A DNA stretch of 64,000 nt from Rosistilla carotiformis (GCF_007753095.1 NZ_CP036348.1:6053411-6117410), one strand, 5' to 3'; positions 18,501 through 26,460 are shown, counted from the stretch's first letter. The notes: generated from the sequence alone by a model not told the origin. Made by a program: numbers and translations.

Positions 18501-18905
18501 ATCTCGCGACTCGATTCGCACATCATCGCGCTGGGGAAATCGGGAGACGACGACGCGCTGGCGACGATCCTGGAAAAGGTGAACCAGTTGGATGCGTCGA
18601 AGGAGTTCTCGCATCACCGCGCCGTCGCGATGGCGTTGGAAACGATCGGCGATCCGAAAGCGGCCGAGCCACTGGCGCAGCTGTTGCGAAAGCCGGGCAT
18701 GATGGGGCACGCGATCACCGACATCAACGCAACGGCCAGCACTTCGGGGAACGAAACCCGCAGCCAACCGCTCCGCGAAATCATCCTCGCCCGAGCGTTG
18801 TACCGCTGTGGCGATCATGAAGGGCTTGGCCAACAGATCCTCAACACGTACAAAAAGGATCTGCGGGGCCTGTTTGCCAAGCATGCCACCGCCGTGCTTC
18901 AATAG
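15507..18905 (+). CDS. Secreted two-domain FAD-dependent oxidoreductase with HEAT-like tail
   Basis: 1132 residues. A signal peptide (about residues 1-22) is followed by a first dinucleotide-binding fold, VVVVGGTTGAVSAAIAAAEQG at about 41-61 (shown in part). An inserted discoidin-like segment with LLGELVILEDQ lies near 240. A second complete FAD fold begins near residue 553 (VVVVGGGTGGAPAGIGAGRR), with KTVVDSTGNADVAA and RALLPKDLDGILVTGLGIS. The last 200 residues are HEAT-like helical repeats (ALATILEKVNQL, AVAMALETIGDPKAAEPLAQ). Planctomycetes have many FAD-oxidoreductase proteins of this family; two tandem FAD cores are uncommon. Substrate unknown. No other gene is co-directional upstream. 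Confidence 0.8.
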   Translation: MQHYRTSIALLCWIACARSVFAETSIIESQRQLPIAYQADVVVVGGTTGAVSAAIAAAEQGASVFLAAPRPYLGEDVTGTLRLWLEPGEEPASPLEHKLFDVAPRPGLWAGRLPFKYEADIAADRAHAETKPASRLTDGRMGNAVNDSLQFNDTVTIVAELEGLKRVKELHLLAYQRTGVFEVAQMQVWTSPNGKLWRDLGVVANNQLDGGVNENNGVDLPLPIKQPCRFIKVTVQKTEQSERMLLGELVILEDQPETKQTTKRQAPTPMQVKYALDQALIDAGVKFLYGSPVTDVLRDEQGQLAGIVMANRAGRQAVKAPVIIDATMRGTTARIAGAKCLPYPSGRQTFQRVIVGGELEPQPGMTLTSPGVEFGTRDGLHELQVVTMEVDMPDGSFASFAAAEQQLRDATFSAQLVDESDFAFQIPPDPIVARIAADDASFDPATLDLKACQPDGLDRIYVLGGAAGVSRAAAHDLMRPLNLIRLGQRVGQAAYAAAKNKPTSGEIVVASSIDARASRLVDVREFLQGARPTDEDLPTVNSPERSLPILGTYDVVVVGGGTGGAPAGIGAGRRGSKTLVIEYQDHLGGVGTLGLISSYYHGYRKGFTAEVDKGVAALGGPKRHGGWNPVTKREYWRREVRAAGCDIWFSTLGVGTLVSGEFVKGVVVATPTGRGVVLAKTVVDSTGNADVAAAAGAETITTSSDHVAMQGTGLSPRALGTGYTNTDYSFSDDSDPVDQWRMIVSARRKFKNSYDISPFIDSRERRRIAGEVFITPLDLMNQRKYSDTIAMHQSNFDTHGYTVHPVFLINFPDKKQMTVPVPYRALLPKDLDGILVTGLGISAHRDAMPILRMQPCVQNQGYAAGIAASMAAEENSSTRSIDLSALQKHLVEIGSLESEVLSHQDSQPAAADVLAAAVESVVHDYRGLSVILDQSEAALPQLRTAFAAADNDEHKVVYANLLGMLGDPTGSDVLADLIRKSEWDEGWNFRGMGQYGGSISRLDSHIIALGKSGDDDALATILEKVNQLDASKEFSHHRAVAMALETIGDPKAAEPLAQLLRKPGMMGHAITDINATASTSGNETRSQPLREIILARALYRCGDHEGLGQQILNTYKKDLRGLFAKHATAVLQ

Positions 18906-18941
18906 ATTGACTTGCTTGCGATCCCTGCTCGAGGAACTCCA

Positions 18942-19355
18942 ATGACCGACGCCCCCGCCATCCCTGACTTCTCGCGCGGCGTCGATGGCCTGCTGCCAGC
19001 AATCGCTCAGGATGCTGACAGCGGCCGCGTCTTGATGCTCGCCTGGATGAATCCCCAGGCGTGGCAAGAGACGCTTGAGACGGGGCAAGCGACCTACTGG
19101 AGTCGCAGCCGCGGCCAGTTGTGGCGCAAAGGAGAGACCAGCGGTCATCGTCAACGCGTGACCGAGATCCGCGTCGACTGCGATGCCGATACGATTCTGT
19201 TGAGCGTCGAGCAGACGGGAGCCGCCTGTCACGACGGCTTTGCCAGCTGTTTCTATCGCGCGATTCAAACCGATGGCACGGCGAAGGTCGCCGATTCACG
19301 CTTGGTGGACCCCAACGATGTTTACGGAAAAGGCAGCGACGCACCCTCCGCGTGA
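18942..19355 (+). CDS. hisI: Phosphoribosyl-AMP cyclohydrolase
   Basis: 137 residues from the ATG at 18942. It opens the adenine ring of phosphoribosyl-AMP in histidine synthesis. Family motifs are [38 protein letters not shown], the metal-binding DCDADTIL and [14 protein letters not shown]. It is a stand-alone HisI, without the HisE pyrophosphohydrolase domain. The 3' end overlaps the next reading frame by 38 bases. Confidence 0.92.
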   Translation: MTDAPAIPDFSRGVDGLLPAIAQDADSGRVLMLAWMNPQAWQETLETGQATYWSRSRGQLWRKGETSGHRQRVTEIRVDCDADTILLSVEQTGAACHDGFASCFYRAIQTDGTAKVADSRLVDPNDVYGKGSDAPSA

Positions 19356-19794
19356 TCGCACCAGCAACGACAACCCCGCCGCGCGACGCGTACGGTTTGT
19401 CGTCGCCGTGGCGGCGATCGGTTTGTTGAACCTAAGCTTCACGGCAATGGTCGCTTATAATGGCGATGCGTCGGCGACAAAGGCCAGCCTGCTGTTCCTG
19501 GGACATCTCGCCCTGCAAGCGATTCTGATCATCCAGCTGGCGAAATTGCTGTATCGCCAACACGGAGTCCGCCAGTTGCGGTTTGGCGTTTCCGCCCTGA
19601 TGATCCTGACAGCGATCTGCGCCCTGCCGATGGGCGTCGTTCGGATCGCGATGACCGGCGCCTCGGCAGCTCGCGCCGACTGGGCATTCTACTACGGTTT
19701 GACCTTGGTTTTCGCTCTCTTTCCGCTGTTGGTGGTCTGCGAAGCGGGATGGGTTTGGCGCGCGGCAGTTCGCAAACGACGGCAAAGTCGTTAA
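19318..19794 (+). CDS. Small membrane protein, unknown function
   Basis: 158 residues with four hydrophobic segments ([41 protein letters not shown], a segment near [12 protein letters not shown] and [18 protein letters not shown]) and a basic tail. It starts inside hisI, 38 bases before that gene's stop, so it is probably co-translated. I do not recognise the family. Confidence 0.6.
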   Translation: MFTEKAATHPPRDRTSNDNPAARRVRFVVAVAAIGLLNLSFTAMVAYNGDASATKASLLFLGHLALQAILIIQLAKLLYRQHGVRQLRFGVSALMILTAICALPMGVVRIAMTGASAARADWAFYYGLTLVFALFPLLVVCEAGWVWRAAVRKRRQSR

Positions 19795-19934
19795 GCTGTT
19801 CGTCGTCCGAACGCGATTCCCAACCGCCAGCAAAAGCCCCCGCGATGGGCGTCGCTGCCCCACGGAAACGTTCCGACGAACTTCCCACCTATTTATCCAA
19901 CCCCAAAAACTTCCCGACGATCTAGGAATCAACG

Positions 19935-20399
19935 ATGAGTGCCGAAGCGAATTTGGAAAAACTGAACCTGGAACTTCCCCCAGCTCCCAAACCAGCTGGC
20001 GTCTACAAGCCTTGCGTCATCGTGGGCAACATGGCCTACCTGTCGGGACACGGTCCTCTGAAACCCGATGGCAACCTGATCGTCGGCCGACTGGGCGAAG
20101 ACATGGATCTCGAAGCCGGTTATGCCGCGGCGCGTCAGGTCGGACTGACCCTGTTGGCATCGATCAAAGCCAATTTGGGCAGCTTGGATCGCGTAAAACG
20201 CGTGGTCAAAGCGCTGGCGCTGGTTCGCTGCACCGATGCGTTCGACCAACAGCCGGCTGTCGTCAACGGATTCAGCGAACTGTTCCGCGAAGTCTTTGGC
20301 GAAGAGTTTGGCGTTGGCGCTCGCAGTGCGATGGGAACCAACGCATTGCCTGGCGGCATCGCCGTTGAAATCGAAGTGATCCTCGAAATCGAAGCCTAA
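19935..20399 (+). CDS. RidA/YjgF-family protein
   Basis: 154 residues with the RidA fold signature: MAYLSGHGPL, AARQVGLTLLASIKANLGSLDRVKRVV, and the C-terminal GTNALPGGIAVEIEVILEIEA. This long form resembles the YjgF-like group found next to biosynthetic genes. RidA enzymes hydrolyse reactive enamine/imine intermediates, but the canonical catalytic arginine near the C-terminus (R-x-x-VxxxxLP) appears as an RSAMGTNALPGG variant, so deaminase activity is not certain. An upstream spacer of 140 bases separates it from the membrane protein; hemC follows closely. Confidence 0.8.
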   Translation: MSAEANLEKLNLELPPAPKPAGVYKPCVIVGNMAYLSGHGPLKPDGNLIVGRLGEDMDLEAGYAAARQVGLTLLASIKANLGSLDRVKRVVKALALVRCTDAFDQQPAVVNGFSELFREVFGEEFGVGARSAMGTNALPGGIAVEIEVILEIEA

Positions 20400-20410
20400 G
20401 GCGATATTTG

Positions 20411-21337
20411 ATGACATCCGAAACTCCGCGCACCATCCGACTAGCAACTCGACAAAGTCCACTCGCTTTGTGGCAGGCGAATTGGGTCTCCGATCGCCTG
20501 ACCGAAGCCGGACATCAGGTCGAGTTGATTCTATTGACGACGCGGGGTGATGTCGATCAACGCCCGATCGACGGCGCATCGGCTGTCGGCATGTTCACCA
20601 AAGGAATCCAACGTTCGGTGTTGGCGGAAGAATCCGATGTGGCGATCCACAGTTTGAAAGATCTTCCGACCGCGCCAACGCCCGGATTGACTCTGATCGC
20701 CACTCCGCCGCGCGCTCCGGTTCGCGACTGCTTGATCAGCCGTGGCGACAAGAAACTGGACGAACTGGCAGCGGGAGCGATCGTTGGCACGGGCAGCCGC
20801 CGCCGCGAGGCGCAGCTGCGCCACCTGCGTCCCGATCTCGAAGTCCGTTCGATCCGCGGCAATGTCGAAACGCGACTCGAAAAGCTCGATTCGGGCGAAT
20901 ACGACGCGATCATCCTGGCCGAAGCAGGCTTGCAGCGGCTGGAGATGCATACGCGGATCACCGAATCGTTATCGCCGGAGAAGATGCTGCCGGCCCCCGG
21001 GCAGGGTTCACTGGGAATCGAAATCCGCACCGACGACGGATTCTGCTGCACCGCTCTGGCGGCTCTGAACGACCCCGACACCCACGCGTCGGTCACCGCC
21101 GAACGGACGCTGATGCTAACGCTCGAAGGTGGCTGCCTGGCACCGATCGGCACCTACGGCCGAATCGTCTCGGGGCAACTGCACCTGGACGCCGTCGTCG
21201 TCTCCCGCGATGGCAAGCAACGACTCTACACCCACGGCGTCGCGCCACCCGAAGAAGCGATGACGCTCGCGCGACAACTGGCCGAAGAACTGCTGCAGCA
21301 AGGCGCTGCGGAAATCATCCAAGAGCAACGCGACTGA
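20411..21337 (+). CDS. hemC: Hydroxymethylbilane synthase (porphobilinogen deaminase)
   Basis: 308 residues from the ATG at 20411 (a TTG directly precedes it). The enzyme joins four porphobilinogen units into hydroxymethylbilane in tetrapyrrole synthesis. Visible motifs are LATRQSPLALWQANWV, the DVAIHSLKDLP aspartate region, GTGSRRREAQL, IRGNVETRL and LEGGCLAPIG, whose cysteine carries the dipyrromethane cofactor. Full length. It is the last ordinary gene before the integron and converges on the integrase gene 50 bases downstream. Confidence 0.95.
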   Translation: MTSETPRTIRLATRQSPLALWQANWVSDRLTEAGHQVELILLTTRGDVDQRPIDGASAVGMFTKGIQRSVLAEESDVAIHSLKDLPTAPTPGLTLIATPPRAPVRDCLISRGDKKLDELAAGAIVGTGSRRREAQLRHLRPDLEVRSIRGNVETRLEKLDSGEYDAIILAEAGLQRLEMHTRITESLSPEKMLPAPGQGSLGIEIRTDDGFCCTALAALNDPDTHASVTAERTLMLTLEGGCLAPIGTYGRIVSGQLHLDAVVVSRDGKQRLYTHGVAPPEEAMTLARQLAEELLQQGAAEIIQEQRD

Positions 21338-21387
21338 AACCTTTCCGGCTTCCTGCTGGCACCGGAATCCGCAGCGTTCGCTTCGTC

Positions 21388-22965
21388 TTATGGCCCCGAA
21401 CCATGGTGCGCGTGCGAACCAGCGATCCGACCTAACCACCGCCAACGCCCAACCCAATTGCGAACCATTCTGGCCCGCAAGACCATCGATCGCTCAACAC
21501 GCAAAAATGCAGACGGGGAACGTGCGAGGGATTCAACTTCCGCGACAGGACTCGTCTCGCCCGGTTCCGATAGGCCTACGCCGCTGGAAAGCGAAACAAG
21601 ACCATCCGCCCCTGGAGGAGACGGTTCAGGCGGCGCGGCGACCGCGTTAGCAGGGGACAACCGATCTAACGGGCTGACCACAACAATGTCGCGACGATTG
21701 ACAACATGCGTGTAGATCATCGTCGTTTTCAAATCGCTATGCCCCAGCAACTCCTGGATCGTGCGGATATCGGTTCCTTCCAACAGTAAATGCGTCGCGT
21801 ACGAATGCCGAAACGTATGCGAAGTGATGGCTTTGGTGAGACCGGTTCGATCGACAGCTTGTCGCAATTGAGCGGGAAAGGTGTCGCGGTGCAGATGATG
21901 GCGGTGCCGCTGGCCGGTCAATGGGTCACGTGATAATCGCTCCGACGCGAAAAGGAACTGCCAACGCCATTCTTGTGCAGCCTTAGGATACTTCTTCGAC
22001 AAAGCGTGCGGCAACCAGACCGAAGCAATCCCTTCTGCCACATCCTGCTCATGGACAATCCGCCGAGATCGGACCATCCGCTGCAACGGTTCGACCAAAT
22101 GCCGCGGCATCGGCACGATCCGCGACTTGCCTCCCTTCGATTGATGGATCTCGATCAATGCGTTTGCAAAATCGAGATCCTTGATCCTCAGCCGAACTGC
22201 TTCGCTAATTCGCATCCCGCATCCGTACAACAACTTGGCAATCACCAACCCAACACCGTGCAACTCCCTCAAAACCGCTTCCACCTCTTCGCGGCTCATC
22301 ACCGTAGGAATCTGCTTTCCCTTGTTCGCACGAATCGCTTGGATCCGACCGATCTCTCGATGAAAGACATGCTCAAAGAGAAATAGCAACGCGTGAAACG
22401 CTTGATTCTGCGTTGATGGCGCGACGTTCCCGTCGACCGCCAAATCCGTCAAATGCGCCTCTACATCCGCGCCACCAATCCGCTCGAAATCTTTGTGACA
22501 GCGCAAACCGCGGTCGTGCATGAAAGCCTTTAACTTTCCCACATAGGCCCGCTCGGTCGAATACTTTAAACCGTGCAACCGCAGCGTTCGCCGGTACTCT
22601 TGCAGCACGTCGGGCTCGCGCGGATCGATCCTGCCCACTAAGTCCTCTATCGTGGGAACCGCATCCGAATCGACCCGTTCGCGCACCACAATTTCCTGAA
22701 GCTTCGATCGAACAGCTAACAGATCACCAAGCGGACGCTCCTGCACCAGCTTTCGGTAGCTCATCAAACCTTCCACCAACTTCAAACGCTTCCAAGCGGG
22801 AGTCCCCTGTTCAAGCTTGCTACGCGAATACGCGATCACATCCTCCGCCGTGAATGCCCAATCCTCTTCAGGAGACCGATGATGGAAAGCGGCCATTTGC
22901 TTGAACCAAATCTTTGCCCATTTCAGTTCGTTTTCGGCCCGACTCGAACGTTCAAACATTGACAT
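21388..22965 (-). CDS. intI: Integron integrase (IntI-type tyrosine recombinase)
   Basis: 525 residues from the ATG at 22965 (alternatives 22959, 23001). The catalytic set of tyrosine recombinases is present: R252 (GCGMRISEA), K280, H383 and R386 (HTFRHSYATH), H409 (LGHSDLKTT) and nucleophile Y418 (MIYTHV). The stretch KKYPKAAQEWRWQFLF...HRHHLHRD at about 324-359 is the IntI-specific patch that separates integron integrases from XerC/D. An extra N-terminal domain of about 115 residues and a proline-rich C-terminal extension of about 90 residues make it longer than usual. It is transcribed away from the cassette array, as in canonical integrons. Confidence 0.92.
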   Translation of the reverse strand: MSMFERSSRAENELKWAKIWFKQMAAFHHRSPEEDWAFTAEDVIAYSRSKLEQGTPAWKRLKLVEGLMSYRKLVQERPLGDLLAVRSKLQEIVVRERVDSDAVPTIEDLVGRIDPREPDVLQEYRRTLRLHGLKYSTERAYVGKLKAFMHDRGLRCHKDFERIGGADVEAHLTDLAVDGNVAPSTQNQAFHALLFLFEHVFHREIGRIQAIRANKGKQIPTVMSREEVEAVLRELHGVGLVIAKLLYGCGMRISEAVRLRIKDLDFANALIEIHQSKGGKSRIVPMPRHLVEPLQRMVRSRRIVHEQDVAEGIASVWLPHALSKKYPKAAQEWRWQFLFASERLSRDPLTGQRHRHHLHRDTFPAQLRQAVDRTGLTKAITSHTFRHSYATHLLLEGTDIRTIQELLGHSDLKTTMIYTHVVNRRDIVVVSPLDRLSPANAVAAPPEPSPPGADGLVSLSSGVGLSEPGETSPVAEVESLARSPSAFLRVERSMVLRARMVRNWVGRWRWLGRIAGSHAHHGSGP

Positions 22966-23001
22966 CTTTCTTATCCCCCGAAAAGCAGACCTGTTCAGCA
23001 A

Positions 23002-23775
23002 ACTTCCTCAGCCCACTCCCTTCCATGCTGGGAAACCGACGCTATCGCCGTCCCAAAAGGCGCCGAACGTCAACCAACATGCCGCCCATCTCACATGTAC
23101 GAACACGGTGTCCAAACAGTCGACGCTACCGCGTCCCAACGTCGCTGTCCACCTCTCCCCCCAATAATGCTGGCCTCCCACGTCCATGACATTCGAACGG
23201 TTGATCTCCATCGTCGCCTAAAGAAACCGTCGCGTGGCGCTGCCATCGGCGCTTTAATGACTGTGTGCAGGAGAACTACAGGTTTCGTCCACTTCACTAT
23301 CGTTGGCCCCCGACACGAAACCAGCGCTCGCATGAAAGCGACCCTGTCGCCCCACTTCACGTCACTCTCACCAACGACCCCAAAACTGGGTGCGACTTGC
23401 TAGAGACTGAACTCGAGTAAACCACAAACGCACCCAATTCGAGGCGTCTACGAGGCAGCCACGCCACCTCAACGAGCCGCACACAACACCCCCCACAGGA
23501 TTGCTCGGTTTTCCTTGACATCCCGAAACCGAATTGCAAGAATACGGATCAAAGAGTGATTCGCACCATGTGCAAACATCGAACTAGCGAGAATGGACGT
23601 TGTCCACCCACGACACCGAAGGTCCACTCGGTGAGAACAACTCTAAATCGAGGCATTCATCCAACGGGCGCTTCGGGAACCGCCCCATACTGGTTATTCT
23701 CACCTCGAATGACGTTCAGAAATCGAGAACACACCTCTCCCTCAACTTCTCGCCGCTCAAACCGGTGAGAAATAC
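23002..23775. other. Leader region between intI and the first cassette
   Basis: About 770 bases with no credible coding sequence. It should hold the intI promoter, attI and the cassette promoter. Several short GTT-containing motifs occur (for example GTTGGCC near 23303) but none has a convincing partner. This leader is longer than the usual one or two hundred bases, so a decayed first cassette may be included. Confidence 0.5.
23515..23543 (+). promoter_or_regulatory. Candidate cassette promoter (Pc)
   Basis: A perfect TTGACA -35 box (23515-23520) is followed after 17 bases by AAGAAT (23538-23543), a four-of-six match to TATAAT. It points into the cassette array about 235 bases before the first cassette boundary. 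Position and orientation fit a Pc promoter; planctomycete promoter consensus is poorly known, so this is only a candidate. Confidence 0.4.
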
Positions 23776-23782
23776 GTTCTGT
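23690..23782 (+). other. Candidate attI (or degraded attC) at first cassette junction
   Basis: The crossover core GTTCTGT lies at 23776-23782. It is the exact reverse complement of the R'' box ACAGAAC (24343-24349) that ends the first cassette, so the cassette boundary is well defined. The sequence upstream does not fold like the attC sites in this array. A CGGTGAGAA motif occurs here (23762-23770) and again at 23629-23637, which might be direct integrase-binding repeats. The left limit is arbitrary. Confidence 0.45.
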
Positions 23783-23802
23783 CGCTTTCTTCCCATCGTC
23801 GC

Positions 23803-24288
23803 ATGAATCTACTCTCACGTTTCCGATACCGTCTGCGCACGGCACTAGTTGCATGTGTTTGCATCGCTATGGGTTGTGCATACATTGGCCACCACTCGCG
23901 TGTTCGGATCAAGGAGGAACGCATTATCAGCTCGTTTCAGAATGAGCACCTATTGAGCATCGTCATCTACGAGCCGGACGTCACTGTCGAATGTTCCTCT
24001 GGCGCTTTCATACACGCTTACCGAGAATGGACTGGCCCCGCTTGGCTCGAACGTCCAGCTCGACGAACGGGGCTACCCATTTATGATCGTATTGTTCGTG
24101 TCCTTGTAACGAGCGAACTGTACGATCTTGGTATTGATGAACCATCAGAGCAATCGCTGTATGCTCTTGGCGATCTCGCGTGCTTGAGATTTTTGGATTT
24201 TGACGGGTTACCAATAAGCGATACTTGCGTTCAACAATTGCAAACTAAACTATCCGACTGTACGATCACACGGACGAGGACTCCTTGA
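23803..24288 (+). CDS. Cassette 1: membrane-anchored hypothetical protein
   Basis: 161 residues. The start SRFRYRLRTALVACVCIAMGCAYIGHHSR is a basic N-terminus plus one TM segment of the kind frequent in planctomycete proteins (shown in part). The rest has LGDLACLRFLDFDGLPISDTCVQQLQTKL, resembling a single leucine-rich-repeat turn of planctomycete type. No enzyme motif was seen. Its stop is followed by attC1. It would be expressed from the candidate Pc promoter if that is active. Confidence 0.7.
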   Translation: MNLLSRFRYRLRTALVACVCIAMGCAYIGHHSRVRIKEERIISSFQNEHLLSIVIYEPDVTVECSSGAFIHAYREWTGPAWLERPARRTGLPIYDRIVRVLVTSELYDLGIDEPSEQSLYALGDLACLRFLDFDGLPISDTCVQQLQTKLSDCTITRTRTP

Positions 24289-24342
24289 GCATTCATCATC
24301 GCATGATTTATTTGCTCGGCGTGTCATGCTCGAATTTATAAG

Positions 24343-24434
24343 ACAGAACCATCGGTTACAACGGAGTGGCGGTGGTCGCCGTTTTGGCGATGGCTGAATC
24401 GTTCGCCGCCACCCGCTGAACCGTGACGTTACCC
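24343..24434 (+). other. attC1
   Basis: R'' ACAGAAC (24343), R' GTTACCC (24428-24434), 92 bp. The arms CGGTT...TGGCGG and CCGCCA...AACCG pair around a variable centre, with unpaired bases in the GGAG region. R'' matches the start of cassette 1 (GTTCTGT). Confidence 0.85.
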
Positions 24435-24455
24435 GACAGATAGAACGCACACGTC

Positions 24456-24998
24456 TTGCGATTTTCACTGCGACATCTTCTGTTGCTCGCCCCTGCCTGG
24501 ATCACTGCATACTACATCGCGCCGTTCGCGACGTTGGGCCAGCAACGCATTACGTATATCCACTCCGTTGCGGCAGATGCGGCACATGACGTTTGGGAAA
24601 TCAGATTTTGGGCCGAAACGGAGATGGCAGGCGACCCTACGATGCCATATTCCGATTACAACACAGGTCGGCTTTGGGGGGAGGCGGGCGTACGGCTCGA
24701 TCCGTGGGGAAACGAATACCAGCTTGTCGAGCTGAATCGCGATGGAATTTATGGCTCACGCTCTCCATTCCACGTGTATTCCTTTGGCGCCGACGGAATC
24801 TCAAAGTCTGACGGCAACGACGCTGACGACATCAGCTCCTGGGGCTACGGATTTAAACGTTACTACAAATCAATGCTCGTCGCTAAGCAGGTCGAAAAGA
24901 ATATCTGGCGCACGCTCTGGATTACGCCCGTAATCTACATTGGATTCTTGTGTGTCTCGCGACTATTGCGCACGTATACTGAGCAAGCGGACGGGTAA
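24456..24998 (+). CDS. Cassette 2: pseudopilin-like (GspG C-terminal-like) membrane protein
   Basis: 180 residues from a TTG start. N-terminal RFSLRHLLLLAPAWITAYYIA is a planctomycete-type membrane segment, and a second TM lies near 150-170. The middle part DPWGNEYQLVELNRDGIYG followed by VYSFGADGISKSDGNDADDI strongly resembles the calcium-binding C-terminal domain of type II secretion major pseudopilins (GspG). It lacks the pilin N-terminal cleavage motif, so it is a domain re-use and not a true pseudopilin. The stop codon TAA lies within the attC2 R'' box. Confidence 0.75.
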   Translation: MRFSLRHLLLLAPAWITAYYIAPFATLGQQRITYIHSVAADAAHDVWEIRFWAETEMAGDPTMPYSDYNTGRLWGEAGVRLDPWGNEYQLVELNRDGIYGSRSPFHVYSFGADGISKSDGNDADDISSWGYGFKRYYKSMLVAKQVEKNIWRTLWITPVIYIGFLCVSRLLRTYTEQADG

Positions 24999-25085
24999 CC
25001 ATGTGATGCAACGGAGGACGGGTGGTCAGTTTTCTCGTCTGCTTGCAAGTCTTTCGCCCGTCCCCGCTGATCACCAACGTTATTT
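24993..25085 (+). other. attC2
   Basis: R'' GGGTAAC (24993-24999), R' GTTATTT (25079-25085), 93 bp. R'' with its preceding C is reverse-complementary to the cassette 2 start GTTACCCG. It contains the stop codon of the cassette 2 gene. Its centre resembles attC15. Confidence 0.88.
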
Positions 25086-25315
25086 GAGCAAAACCTACCT
25101 GAGCGGAAACAATGCTCGCCCCGCGTCCGCTACTGATAGCCGTTTGATTTCGTTATCTCCGACAACGCTTCGACTCACGAAATATTGCAACCAACTGTTT
25201 ACCACTGCAATTCATTGAGGGAACCGGGACCGACCAAAAAACCGACTCGCATTGGGACCTGAACGCCAGGGAACGATCTGCGTGTGCCCACTTGAACGCT
25301 TGCGATATTCCGGCA

Positions 25316-25540
25316 ATGAACGAATGCTTCGCTTACACGTTTGGCGATTCTGCTGCTCGATGCCGACTCAATTTGCTTTCGTCACTTCAGTCCAAGATCG
25401 CATTCAACCAGATACTCGATTTGCAACAGACGCTCGCGATATCATCGTTCGATCGGGTGCTGGAACTGATCGGTCTCGAAAAACAAAACTCAAATAACCA
25501 ACGGATGCACCAGAGTGTCGGTGGCCACGGTTGGTGGTAG
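25316..25540 (+). CDS. Cassette 3: small hypothetical protein
   Basis: 74 residues from the ATG at 25316; a TTG at 25292 would add eight. The sequence LLSSLQSKIAFNQILDLQQTL and FDRVLELIGLEKQN is helical and amphipathic and looks coding. The frame continues into attC3 before stopping. An alternative overlapping frame, 25252-25497, stops inside R'' but has poorer composition. The gene assignment is tentative; the cassette itself (25080-25578) is certain. Confidence 0.45.
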   Translation: MNECFAYTFGDSAARCRLNLLSSLQSKIAFNQILDLQQTLAISSFDRVLELIGLEKQNSNNQRMHQSVGGHGWW

Positions 25541-25584
25541 CTAGACCGTCCAGTGCCGCCACCTGGTGATCCGAAACGTTACCC
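25492..25584 (+). other. attC3
   Basis: R'' AAATAAC (25492-25498), R' GTTACCC (25578-25584), 93 bp. Ten bases CTCAAATAAC are the exact reverse complement of the cassette 3 start GTTATTTGAG. The right half (GGTAGCTAGACCGTCCAGTG) is shared with attC16. Confidence 0.9.
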
Positions 25585-25605
25585 GACTGAAGCACTCGCG
25601 ACGTG

Positions 25606-26040
25606 ATGAACCATACGGAACAAAGATCGTCACTTCGAGGCTGGCTGACACTATCGGTAGCCTCGCCACTGTATCTGACCACATTTGTCGGCATCTTAAC
25701 CATAATTGGGCTGCCCGGAATTGTGGTTCACGGACTGTTCATGGGCGTACCTGTGATAGCCATCGCTATCTTCACGTCCGCTGGTATCCTACAAATGCGT
25801 GACTGTGTTTCGCCCGTTCCTGCTTCGCGGGCGTTCCTCCTCTCGCTACCGGCGTCGGCGATAGCGATCGTTTTGTTGCACTCTCCTTTAACCTTTCGCC
25901 TCGACTTCCAACGCTTTGCCCTGCTCTCTGGTTGCCTCGGGCTCGCCTCACTTCTTGCTGGCGTGGCGATTTTTGCGTACGCTGAAATTCTGCGAGACCA
26001 ATTCCCACCGTCGGGGCTCCGGCGAACGGATTCCGCATAA
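25606..26040 (+). CDS. Cassette 4: four-TM hypothetical membrane protein
   Basis: 144 residues from the ATG at 25606 (a GTG precedes it). Four hydrophobic segments: near residues 18-40 (TTFVGILTIIGLPGIVVHGL), 45-60, 75-92 and 105-130. Short polar tail. No family recognised. The stop codon lies 18 bases before attC4. Confidence 0.7.
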   Translation: MNHTEQRSSLRGWLTLSVASPLYLTTFVGILTIIGLPGIVVHGLFMGVPVIAIAIFTSAGILQMRDCVSPVPASRAFLLSLPASAIAIVLLHSPLTFRLDFQRFALLSGCLGLASLLAGVAIFAYAEILRDQFPPSGLRRTDSA

Positions 26041-26058
26041 ATTTGAAATCACAAAACC

Positions 26059-26149
26059 GGGTAACCAAGGGTTGTTGCGGAGCCGGTCTTGCAAGCGTTT
26101 CGGCAATGGAAAATCAACTGTCCCGGCCCGCAAAACCCAAACGTTCCCC
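26059..26149 (+). other. attC4
   Basis: R'' GGGTAAC (26059-26065), R' GTTCCCC (26143-26149), 91 bp. CGGGTAAC is complementary to the cassette 4 start GTTACCCG. The centre resembles attC8 and attC13. Confidence 0.87.
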
Positions 26150-26178
26150 GACAGAAATGAGGCTCACCACTGGACGCG

Positions 26179-26460
26179 GTGTTCGCAACTCTGACGCTAC
26201 TATTTCCACCGATACTTGCAATCGTCATTCGCAGCAGGGGGCGTGCCATACTATACGGAACGGTCGCTGTTTGGACTCTGATGGTTGCGGGCGCTCAATA
26301 CAATCTTGCGACTGATCCGGAATACAGCAGCTTCGCGCCGGGCATGGCAATTGTGGTCGGTTGGCTCCCTGGGTTAGTGTACTCGGGACTGTGTGTCTCG
26401 ATTGTTGCCATTGCATCTGCGATCTCGCGTCGAAATGCCAACGCGACGCCTGAACGATGA
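26179..26460 (+). CDS. Cassette 5: small membrane protein
   Basis: 93 residues from a GTG start, three hydrophobic segments (TLLFPPILAIVI, ILYGTVAVWTLMVAG, GLVYSGLCVSIVAIASAI) and a short polar tail. No family recognised. It is the only credible gene in the 490-base cassette; nothing is seen in the 89 bases before attC5. Confidence 0.65.
   Translation: MFATLTLLFPPILAIVIRSRGRAILYGTVAVWTLMVAGAQYNLATDPEYSSFAPGMAIVVGWLPGLVYSGLCVSIVAIASAISRRNANATPER

Noticed and set aside
23267-23309. Possible attC in the leader (TGTGCAGGAG ... GTTGGCC)
   Set aside because: No matching R'' and no pairing arms of the type seen in the array.
25252-25497. Alternative frame for the cassette 3 gene ending at R''
   Set aside because: Ending at R'' is attractive, but its composition is poor; the overlapping frame at 25316 reads as a helical protein. 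Not fully settled.
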